From assembly GCF_016463645.1 (NCBI RefSeq), contig NZ_JAEMQX010000005.1, positions 1 to 64,000 of the forward strand: a DNA stretch of 64,000 nt, in the 5' to 3' direction. The stretch's first letter is position 1, and each line of letters opens with the position of its first letter. Below are positions 15,392 to 22,255 of the stretch, piece by piece. The stretch is from Sphingopyxis sp. Its GTDB lineage: Bacteria > Pseudomonadota > Alphaproteobacteria > Sphingomonadales > Sphingomonadaceae. Under the pieces are notes generated by a model. That model saw nothing but the letters and a program-made list of their open reading frames with translations, did not search any database and was not told the origin of the DNA. The position numbers were made by a program, and so were the translations under genes.

Positions 15392-18031
15392 ATGAAAAGA
15401 GAGGCAGCGCGCCGCCGCTTGCTGGCCGGCACCACATATGTTCCCGCCCTGATCTTGGCGTTTGGCACCTTGCTGCCAGCGACCGTCCATGCACAGGACG
15501 TGGCCGCGCAGGACGCGGCACCGGCGGCGAATGAAGAGATCGTCGTTACCGGCAGCTATATCGCAAAACCGATCCAGGATAATGCCTCGCCCATTTCGCT
15601 GATCGGTTCCGAGGAAATCCAGTCGCGCGGCATCCAGTCGGTCGAAGGACTTCTCTCGACCCTGCCTTCCAACGGCCTTTCCAAGCGTTACAGCGACGCG
15701 ACCGGATCGCCTTACACCGTCGGCACCTCGCAGGTGAACCTGCGCGGCCTCGGCTTCTCGTCGACGCTGACGCTGATCAACGGACGGCGCCAGACCTTGT
15801 CGCCGACCCCCGACACCGACGGCGCGAGCTTCGTCGACATCAACCCGATCCCGCTGATCATGATCGAACGGCTCGAGGTGCTGACCGACGGCGCGTCGGC
15901 CATCTACGGCTCGGACGCCGTTGCCGGCGTCGCGAACTTCATCATGCGCAAGAAGATGGACGGCATCGAGGTGCGCGGCTCGCTCGCCGGCACCTTCGAG
16001 GATTGGCAGCGCGACAGCAATATCGGCATCGCCGGCGGCTTCTCTTCGGGGGGCCTCGATGTCGTCGCGGGCGTGGAATGGATCCACCGCTCGCGGCTCG
16101 GACAGGACGAGCGCGACTTCTCCGCACCCTTCGCTGTCTCGGGCTTCGGTTCGCCGGGTGCCTTCCAGCCGGTCGCCGGAACCGCGGCCGACCGCGTGCG
16201 CGATCCCGATTGCGAGGAACTGGGCGGCACGGCGGCGGCGGGCAATCTTTGTTCCATCTACCTGTCGCCCTATTTCGATCTCGTCCCCCGAGAAGACCGC
16301 ATCGCGAGCTATCTCACCGCGACTTACGACCTGGGCGATGGCCTCGAACTTTATGGCGAAGGCGGATATACCTATTCGAAGATCTATATGCGGGGCAGCC
16401 CCTCCTATCTGAACTCGAAATTCCCGATCGTTCCCGCCGACAACCCCGGAAACCTCGTCGAAAATGGCGGACTGGGCGTCGATGCCTATTATTTCGGCCG
16501 CGCATTCGGCGCTCAATTCCCCGCGACCCAGCGCCCGCAGACGATCCATACGCTGCGCGGCGTGCTCGGCATGCGCGGCGATCTTTCCGACGATTGGCGC
16601 TTCGATACCTCCTTTTCATACAGCCGGCAGCGGACCTATTCGATCGTTCCCGGCGACGTGAACGCCGAGCGCTACGAAGCCGCGCTGAACTGTCAGGGCG
16701 GACCCAATAACGATCTCTGCTTCAACCCGTTCGGTTCGGCGCTGCTCGATCCGGCGCTGGCGAACTCGCAGGAGGTCATCGACGATTTCAGCCGCATCGC
16801 GCTGCGCGAATATATCTCGTCGCTCGCGGTCTGGGACGGCGTCCTTTCGGGCCGCGTCGCCGAGTTGCCGGGCGGACCGCTGTCGATCGCCATCGGCGCG
16901 CAGTACCGGCGTGAAACGCTCAGCTTTTCCGCCGACATCGAACAGCAAACCAACCAGCTCGGCTTCGTCTATTCGGGGCCCAATTTCGACAGCGGCCGCA
17001 ATTTCTACGCCGGTTTCATGGAAATCGACATGCCGTTCCGCGACTGGATCACGCTCAACATCGCCGGCCGTTACGAACATATCGGCGGCGGCATCGGCGG
17101 CACCTTCAATCCCAAGGGATCGCTGCGCATCGAACCGACCGACGGGCTGGTGCTGCGCGGTTCGGTGGGATCGAGTTTCCGCGCACCATCGCTGTCGCAG
17201 ATCACGTCGATCTCGACGATCAACACCGCGATCACCGATCCGCTCAACCCGTCCGCGGTGCCCTTCTTCACCATCGTGCGCACCGTTCCAGGCGTTGCGC
17301 TCGAATCCGAAAAGTCGCTCGCCTACAATCTGGGCGTGGTGTGGGAGCCGGCGCCGGGCCTGTCGCTCAGCGTCGACTATTACAGCTATGACTACAAGGA
17401 TCTGATCGTAAAGCAGGATGCCCAGTCGATCGTCAACGCCGACCCGCTCGATCCGCGCATCGACCGCCTGAACGGCACTGGCCCGATCCAGTCGATCGCG
17501 GTGTCGTTCGAAAATGCGCAATCGGTGAAAATCAAGGGACTCGACTTCGCGGCGGACTATCGCACGAGCTTCGTCGGCGGAACGCTGTCGCTCACCGGGC
17601 GTGCGAGCTATACCGCGAGCTACAAGGCCGATGTCGGCCATGGCCATGTCGAGCAGCTTGCGGGCTATCGCAATTATCAGAACTTTGCGCCGCCGGTGCC
17701 GCGCTGGCGCGGCAACCTCAACGCGCGCTTCGAGACGGGACCGCATCAATTCTCCGTCACCACGACCTACATCGGTCCGGTCCGCGAGAATTACAACAAT
17801 CTCAACGACCCCAATTACGGGTTCAAGGTCAAGTCGTTCACGACCGTCGATGCGCAATATTCGGTGCAGGTCGATGCATTGAAGAGCGAGTTCAGCATCG
17901 GCGTCCAGAACATCTTCGGCGCCGAACCGCCGAAAGTGCTCCTGACGTCGGTCGAACTGTCGGGTTTCGACCGCCAGCTTCACGACCCGCGCGGCACCAT
18001 CGGTTACGTCGGCTTCAAGACGCGTTTCTGA
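15392..18031 (+). CDS. TonB-dependent outer-membrane receptor
   Basis: An 879-residue receptor with a signal peptide (about 1-34, ending VHA), a TonB-box-like EIVVTG, a plug domain (about 50-170; SVEGLLSTLPSN, VNLRGLG, TLTLINGRRQT, IERLEVLTDGASAIYGSDAVAGV) and a 22-strand-type barrel ending in the expected aromatic residue (GFKTRF). No N-terminal STN signalling domain, so uptake is not itself coupled to an ECF sigma factor. The GGAGGAAGAGG ribosome-binding sequence is strong. Placed inside the catabolic cluster, it probably brings the substrate of the flavoenzyme and SDRs into the periplasm. Plug features resemble the large sphingomonad receptors for plant compounds or hydrophobic molecules; the ligand is not predictable. 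Confidence 0.93.
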   Translation: MKREAARRRLLAGTTYVPALILAFGTLLPATVHAQDVAAQDAAPAANEEIVVTGSYIAKPIQDNASPISLIGSEEIQSRGIQSVEGLLSTLPSNGLSKRYSDATGSPYTVGTSQVNLRGLGFSSTLTLINGRRQTLSPTPDTDGASFVDINPIPLIMIERLEVLTDGASAIYGSDAVAGVANFIMRKKMDGIEVRGSLAGTFEDWQRDSNIGIAGGFSSGGLDVVAGVEWIHRSRLGQDERDFSAPFAVSGFGSPGAFQPVAGTAADRVRDPDCEELGGTAAAGNLCSIYLSPYFDLVPREDRIASYLTATYDLGDGLELYGEGGYTYSKIYMRGSPSYLNSKFPIVPADNPGNLVENGGLGVDAYYFGRAFGAQFPATQRPQTIHTLRGVLGMRGDLSDDWRFDTSFSYSRQRTYSIVPGDVNAERYEAALNCQGGPNNDLCFNPFGSALLDPALANSQEVIDDFSRIALREYISSLAVWDGVLSGRVAELPGGPLSIAIGAQYRRETLSFSADIEQQTNQLGFVYSGPNFDSGRNFYAGFMEIDMPFRDWITLNIAGRYEHIGGGIGGTFNPKGSLRIEPTDGLVLRGSVGSSFRAPSLSQITSISTINTAITDPLNPSAVPFFTIVRTVPGVALESEKSLAYNLGVVWEPAPGLSLSVDYYSYDYKDLIVKQDAQSIVNADPLDPRIDRLNGTGPIQSIAVSFENAQSVKIKGLDFAADYRTSFVGGTLSLTGRASYTASYKADVGHGHVEQLAGYRNYQNFAPPVPRWRGNLNARFETGPHQFSVTTTYIGPVRENYNNLNDPNYGFKVKSFTTVDAQYSVQVDALKSEFSIGVQNIFGAEPPKVLLTSVELSGFDRQLHDPRGTIGYVGFKTRF

Positions 18032-18043
18032 AAACGCAGGCAA

Positions 18044-18071
18044 GGGGGCAGGCCCGCACAGGCCCGCCCCC
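18044..18071 (+). terminator. Hairpin between receptor and SDR genes
   Basis: GGGGGC (18044-18049) pairs with GCCCCC (18066-18071), with a GGCC/GGCC inner stem, right after the receptor stop, followed by ATTTGC. It may terminate or attenuate transcription into the downstream dehydrogenase/NIPSNAP genes. Confidence 0.5.
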
Positions 18072-18100
18072 ATTTGCTCGACGAGAGAGGAGCCCGGCAC

Positions 18101-18865
18101 ATGGATGGTCGCCTGAAAGGCAAGATCGCAATTATCACTGGAACCGGCGGCGCCATGGGCCAGCAGGCGGCACTGCGCTTCGCGGCGGAGGGCGCGAAGG
18201 TTGTGGGCTGCGACTATAACGCGGAAAAAGGGGAAGAAACGGTCCGGAAGGTCCTGGCCGCGGGAGGCGAGATGATTTCGCTTCACCCGCTCGATCTGGG
18301 ATATGAGGACGGCGCGCGGACGCTCCTCGACGCCGCGATCGGGGCTTATGGCGGGGTCGACATCCTCTATAACAATGCCGCGATGGCCTGGTTCGACTGG
18401 GTCCCCGACATGAGTTTCAAGGCGTTCGACGACACGATGCGCGAAGAGGTGGATATCATCTTCCATCTCACCAAGCTCTGCTGGCCGCATCTGATCAGGT
18501 CGGGGAGAGGATCGATCATCAATATCGCATCCGGTGCCGCATTGATGGCGCTCCCCGAACAGGGCGCGATCGCGCATTGCGCGGCGAAAGGCGCGGTCGT
18601 GTCGATGTCACGGCAATATGCGGCCGAAGGCGGCGTCCACAATATTCGCTGCAACAGCATCTCGCCCGGCGTGATCGCTTCGGCACAGACGGCGGTCTTC
18701 ATGAAGGATCCCGCCTGGACCGAGAAGCTGGTCGCGAAGCGGATGATCAAGCGTATCGGCGACCCGGCCGAAGTCGTCAACGCGGCGCTTTTCCTTGCGT
18801 CGGATGAGGCGAGCTATGTCACTGGCGCCAATCTGTGCGTCGATGGCGGCTCGACCGCGATGTGA
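18101..18865 (+). CDS. SDR-family protein lacking the catalytic tyrosine
   Basis: A 254-residue SDR-fold protein. The start ATG at 18101 has a GAGAGGAG ribosome-binding sequence. The cofactor loop is TGTGGAMGQQ (Ala where the second-last Gly is usual), the acidic GCDYN after beta-2 suggests NAD(H), and LYNNAAMAW replaces the usual NNAG. The catalytic Ser is present (NIASGA) and the Lys too, but the YxxxK motif reads HCAAK: the codon is CAT, one transition from TAT. Either it works with a His, needs another residue, or is a non-catalytic partner. Neighbouring NIPSNAP and EthD genes follow closely, so it belongs to the same catabolic unit. Confidence 0.85.
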   Translation: MDGRLKGKIAIITGTGGAMGQQAALRFAAEGAKVVGCDYNAEKGEETVRKVLAAGGEMISLHPLDLGYEDGARTLLDAAIGAYGGVDILYNNAAMAWFDWVPDMSFKAFDDTMREEVDIIFHLTKLCWPHLIRSGRGSIINIASGAALMALPEQGAIAHCAAKGAVVSMSRQYAAEGGVHNIRCNSISPGVIASAQTAVFMKDPAWTEKLVAKRMIKRIGDPAEVVNAALFLASDEASYVTGANLCVDGGSTAM

Positions 18866-18887
18866 CCGGCCGCGAAGGAGGCGCCCG

Positions 18888-19622
18888 ATGATGTTCGAAT
18901 ATCGATTCTACGAATGCACCCCCGGACGCCTTGCCGAAGAGGTTGCGCGGATGAAGGAGGTCGCGATCGATCCGTGGCCGGGTGGTGGCGGCGAAAGCCT
19001 GTTCGACCGCTTCGGCATTCCCCGCCCGCTCGGCGCCTGGACCTCGATCGCCGGGCGCCAGCAACCGGTGTTCGGTTATATTCTGAAATGGGATTCGCTC
19101 GACGCCCGCGACCGCGCCTTTCCGCCCTTCTGGACGTGCCCCGAATGGGCCGAGGTGCGCACACGCACCGACGACGGGCATCCGCTGGTCGACAGCATCG
19201 AGGACTGGCTGCTCGCTCCGAATGCCGCGTGGAAGCGAACCGGCGAGATCGATGCGACGCGGCATGGCGGCGTCCACGAAATGCGGATCCACCGCTGCCT
19301 CGCGGGTTTCGGACCGCAGGTCACCGCCTATCTCGCCGAGATCGAGCATCGCCAGATCGAAGTCCTAGGCGGGCGCATCCTCGGTGTTTTCGACGTCGCC
19401 ATCGGCCCGGACATGCCCGCGATCGTCAGCTTCGTCGCCTGGCCCGATTTTCCGACGCAGCAACGCGCCGCCGAAAGGCTCGACATGGAACCACGCGTGC
19501 GCGAGCGTCACCGGCAGTGGCGGGACGAATATGGCCGCTCGCCGATCCGCTCGGTCGAGCAGACGCTGCTCCGCCCGCTCGACTATGGCCTTCCCCTGAG
19601 CAATTTCGGACTGTCGTCATGA
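18888..19622 (+). CDS. NIPSNAP-family protein (two tandem half-domains)
   Basis: A 244-residue protein made of two dimeric alpha/beta-barrel (ferredoxin-like) repeats: FEYRFYECTPGRLAEEVARM at the start and VHEMRIHRCLAGFGPQVTAY from about residue 123. Such NIPSNAP-like proteins are frequent in sphingomonad degradation clusters, where their reaction is usually unknown. The ATG at 18888 follows AAGGAGG by seven bases. Its stop overlaps the start of a paralogue (ATGA), so the two may form a hetero-oligomer. No signal peptide; it should be cytoplasmic. Confidence 0.82.
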   Translation: MMFEYRFYECTPGRLAEEVARMKEVAIDPWPGGGGESLFDRFGIPRPLGAWTSIAGRQQPVFGYILKWDSLDARDRAFPPFWTCPEWAEVRTRTDDGHPLVDSIEDWLLAPNAAWKRTGEIDATRHGGVHEMRIHRCLAGFGPQVTAYLAEIEHRQIEVLGGRILGVFDVAIGPDMPAIVSFVAWPDFPTQQRAAERLDMEPRVRERHRQWRDEYGRSPIRSVEQTLLRPLDYGLPLSNFGLSS

Positions 19623-20347
19623 TGGACGCCCCCCAGGATTATTACGAGCTGCGCATCTATCGCTGCCTGCCCGGTCGCCTGCCCGACCTGCACCATCGCA
19701 TGGGCTATGAATTGCCGCACCTCTTCGCCCGCCACGGCGTTGCGCGGCCGCTCGCCTATTGGGACGGCTATGCCGGCGCGTTCAGCCCGATCTACTGCTA
19801 CATTCAGAGATGGCAGAGCCTCGACGAACGCTTCCGCGCATTCGGGGGCTTCTACGCCGACCCCGAGTGGATCGAACAGCGCGATGCGAGCAATTGCGGC
19901 GAGCAGATGATCGACCGCCTCGACCTGATGCTGCTCAAGCCGTCGCCGCATTGGGCAGCGCTGAAAACGCCGGGCGAAGCACAACCCGTCGGCGGGATTC
20001 ACGAGTTGCGGCTGCAGCGCCTGTCGACGCGGAACGCCGCCGAGGCGCATCGCGTGCTCGCCGAGGTCGATCTGCCCTATCTTCGCGATCGCGGCGCGAC
20101 GATCCTCGGCCTCTTCATGGTCTGGTACGGATGGAAGACGCCGCACGCGGTCATCCTGCTCGCCTGGCCCGATATCGGGACGCGCGAGGCGGCAATGGAC
20201 GCGCTCGACGCCGATCCCGCCATCCAGACCCTTCGCAAGGCCGAACGCGAAACCTTTGGCGGGCCGCTGCTCGGCACCGCCGATTCCCATCTGATGCGCC
20301 CGGCACCCTACGGCATCGCGCACAACAATCTCGCGCCGCAACCCTGA
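19619..20347 (+). CDS. NIPSNAP-family protein, paralogue of the preceding one
   Basis: A 242-residue protein with the same two-repeat plan: YYELRIYRCLPGRLPDLHHR at the start and IHELRLQRLSTRNAAEAHRV in the second half. Ends such as LRPLDYG and MRPAPYG are shared with the previous gene. It begins inside the stop codon of that gene (ATGA overlap), which points to strict co-translation. Function is not known; roles in handling reactive ring-cleavage or keto intermediates have been guessed for the family. It is cytoplasmic by lack of a leader. Confidence 0.82.
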   Translation: MMDAPQDYYELRIYRCLPGRLPDLHHRMGYELPHLFARHGVARPLAYWDGYAGAFSPIYCYIQRWQSLDERFRAFGGFYADPEWIEQRDASNCGEQMIDRLDLMLLKPSPHWAALKTPGEAQPVGGIHELRLQRLSTRNAAEAHRVLAEVDLPYLRDRGATILGLFMVWYGWKTPHAVILLAWPDIGTREAAMDALDADPAIQTLRKAERETFGGPLLGTADSHLMRPAPYGIAHNNLAPQP

Positions 20348-20356
20348 GATCGCCCG

Positions 20357-20770
20357 ATGTTCAAAATGTCGTTCACCATATACCGCCGCCCCGGCATGAC
20401 GCGCGACGAATTCCTCGATTATTGGAAGAATGTTCACGCGCCGCTCGCGATCAAGAACGCCAAGGTGCTGCGCATCCGCCGCTATGTGCAGATGCACGCG
20501 GGCGATTACGAGATGGTCCGGACCATGACCGAAACGCGCGGCTGCCAGCCGCCGCACGACGGCGTGTGCGAAATCTGGTGGGACAGCGAGGAAGACCGGC
20601 TCGCCGCCGCGCGCAGCGCCGAGGGACAGGCCGCCAGCCGCGAGATGTATGCCGACGAGCTTCGCTTTTGCGACATGAGCCGCGCGACCGTCTCGTTCGG
20701 CTACGAGCATGAGGTGATCGTGGAGGGTGAACCGACCCCCTCCTATCGTCAGGCGGCCGGTATCGAATAG
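20357..20770 (+). CDS. EthD-family protein
   Basis: A 137-residue protein with the EthD dimeric alpha-beta barrel. The diagnostic part is SFTIYRRPGMTRDEFLDYWK followed by NVHAPLA, where the His is conserved in the family. The gene follows the NIPSNAP pair by nine bases and is the last of the cluster. EthD was first described as an accessory protein in ethyl-ether degradation; homologues may be small cyclases or isomerases. It is structurally related to the NIPSNAP proteins beside it, so the operon carries five copies of this ferredoxin-like fold in three genes. Confidence 0.85.
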   Translation: MFKMSFTIYRRPGMTRDEFLDYWKNVHAPLAIKNAKVLRIRRYVQMHAGDYEMVRTMTETRGCQPPHDGVCEIWWDSEEDRLAAARSAEGQAASREMYADELRFCDMSRATVSFGYEHEVIVEGEPTPSYRQAAGIE

Positions 20771-20812
20771 CGCTCGGCTCGACCCGCCGGCCTGCCAAAC
20801 CGGGAGGAGATC

Positions 20813-21415
20813 CTATTCGGCGCCCGGAGAATTTCCTTCCGCCGCGACCTGGGGCAATTTTTCGCGCTCGAACTGGATCGTCGTGATCTTGGCGTCGAGC
20901 GCCTGCACCACCTCGGCCGTCAGGTCGTTCGCGAAATTCCCGCCGAGCACCGCACCGCGATCGAACAACAACCCGCATTTACGTTCGCCATAGACTTTTA
21001 CGATCACCGGCTGCGCTTCGTCGGCAACGCGCGCGAGCGCCTTGGCGCGGGTGGCGTCGATCTCGCGGCTGCCTTGCGCGGCCTGTCGCTGCAGCGCCTG
21101 CCAGCGCGTCGCGAGAGCATCGCGGCGCGTCCTGGTTTTGGCATCGTCGCCCTGCGCCGCGAGCGCCTTCGCCTCGGCCTCGATCGGCGTGCGCTGCTGG
21201 TCGACTTCGGCCTGGGCGGCGCGTGTCAGCTCCGCGATCCGCGCCGATACCGCCTTTCCGACAGCCGCATTGGCAAAAACCGCCTCGCGTGAGAGCAGGC
21301 AGACGCCGGGGACGACCGGGCCTCCGAACGTCGGCGCGGGAGCGGTCTGCTGCGCAGCGACCGGCGCGGCGACCAGCGCGAGAGCGATGGCACTTGTCGG
21401 TATGATCCGGATCAT
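20813..21415 (-). CDS. OmpH/Skp-like periplasmic chaperone
   Basis: A 200-residue exported protein with a signal peptide (about 1-22), then a long helical, Ala/Gln/Arg/Glu-rich hairpin (about 50-130; ARIAELTRAAQAEVDQQRTP) and a C-terminal beta strand region, as in Skp/OmpH. I prefer the ATG at 21415, two bases after the upstream stop, because GAGG lies nine bases before it; an ATG at 21424 overlaps that stop. Skp holds unfolded outer-membrane and secreted proteins in the periplasm. It is the last gene of the minus-strand block that encodes a giant FHA-like protein, so a dedicated holding role for that cargo is likely by context. Confidence 0.78.
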   Translation of the reverse strand: MIRIIPTSAIALALVAAPVAAQQTAPAPTFGGPVVPGVCLLSREAVFANAAVGKAVSARIAELTRAAQAEVDQQRTPIEAEAKALAAQGDDAKTRTRRDALATRWQALQRQAAQGSREIDATRAKALARVADEAQPVIVKVYGERKCGLLFDRGAVLGGNFANDLTAEVVQALDAKITTIQFEREKLPQVAAEGNSPGAE

Positions 21416-21416
21416 T

Positions 21417-22175
21417 TCAGGCATCCTCGGTTTCGGTGACGGCTTCCGCCGATACGACGGCGTCCTCTGCGCGCGCCAGCAGGTCGGCGAAGCGGTCGAG
21501 CGACAGGAAATGGAAATGGACGAGCGCGAGCCATCCCTTGCGATGCCATTCGAGCACCAGCGCGTCGGGAAGCGCGTCGAACTTCGCGCGATCGACGACC
21601 TTGAAACCGCTGAGCGTCAGGGCCTGCCCCGAATCGAGCCGCGCGTCGGCATGCTGGTCGACGAGCAGCTCCTGCGCGAGCAGCGCCTCGACGAAGGCAT
21701 CGGTCTGGATGTGCGCACCGTGGAAATCGCGGCAGAAGGTCAGGATATTGTCGACCACTTCGGTCGGCCTCCCGTCCGAAAACAGCGCCGCGCCCTCGGC
21801 GTCTCCCGTAAAATGCGGCGCCGCGCGGTCGATCGCGAGGACAAAGCTGTCCTGCGACCGGTCGACGAAGACAAACGGATAGCGACGGGCATAAGCGGGC
21901 ACATAGCAACCCGGCGCCCATTCTTTGCCATCGACGAATCCGTTGCGGCGGTCGAGGCCCAGGATCGCCACGGGAAAGCCGTCGCCGGCCGCAAAAACGA
22001 CCGGGTAGTGTCGCATCGCAGGCCCGAATTCGACGACGGTCAGCGGGATCGCATTGGCTTCCTTGGCAAAGCCATAGCCGCCGGGCCGGAGCCGCAGGTC
22101 GACGTGCTGCGCCGCCGTGAGCAATTCGGGCTGGCGATAGAAGAGCGGAAATCGGGTTTCGGTTTTCTCGGTCAT
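21417..22175 (-). CDS. SapC-family protein
   Basis: A 252-residue protein with the SapC-family features: FGPAMRHYPVVFAAGDGFPVAILGL, EWAPGCYVPAYARRYPFVFV and a C-terminal HFHFLSLDRFADLL. There is no clear Sec signal, so it probably acts in the cytoplasm or with another partner. The family is named after a Campylobacter S-layer gene, but its biochemical role is unknown; in Caulobacter and sphingomonads it often lies near TonB receptors or surface protein genes. The ATG at 22175 directly starts the conserved part. It follows the giant FHA-like gene across a gap holding a strong hairpin. Confidence 0.85.
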   Translation of the reverse strand: MTEKTETRFPLFYRQPELLTAAQHVDLRLRPGGYGFAKEANAIPLTVVEFGPAMRHYPVVFAAGDGFPVAILGLDRRNGFVDGKEWAPGCYVPAYARRYPFVFVDRSQDSFVLAIDRAAPHFTGDAEGAALFSDGRPTEVVDNILTFCRDFHGAHIQTDAFVEALLAQELLVDQHADARLDSGQALTLSGFKVVDRAKFDALPDALVLEWHRKGWLALVHFHFLSLDRFADLLARAEDAVVSAEAVTETEDA

Positions 22176-22216
22176 GTCGAACCTGTCTGCAAAAAGAGGA
22201 AATAGCGGTTGGCAGT

Positions 22217-22246
22217 GGCCGGGAGGAACGACCCTCCCTCCCGGCC
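22217..22246 (-). terminator. Strong hairpin between TpsA and SapC genes
   Basis: GGCCGGGAGG (minus strand) pairs perfectly over ten bases with CCTCCCGGCC around a ten-base loop, 10 bases after the giant gene stop. There is no T-run, so partial termination, pausing or protection of the 12-kb message from 3' decay are all possible. Confidence 0.5.
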
Positions 22247-22255
22247 GGCCGCCGG

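Noticed and set aside
13637-16549. A 970-codon minus-strand frame across the MFS, SDR and receptor genes
   Set aside because: It spans three well-supported plus-strand genes and their gaps and shows no recognisable domain.
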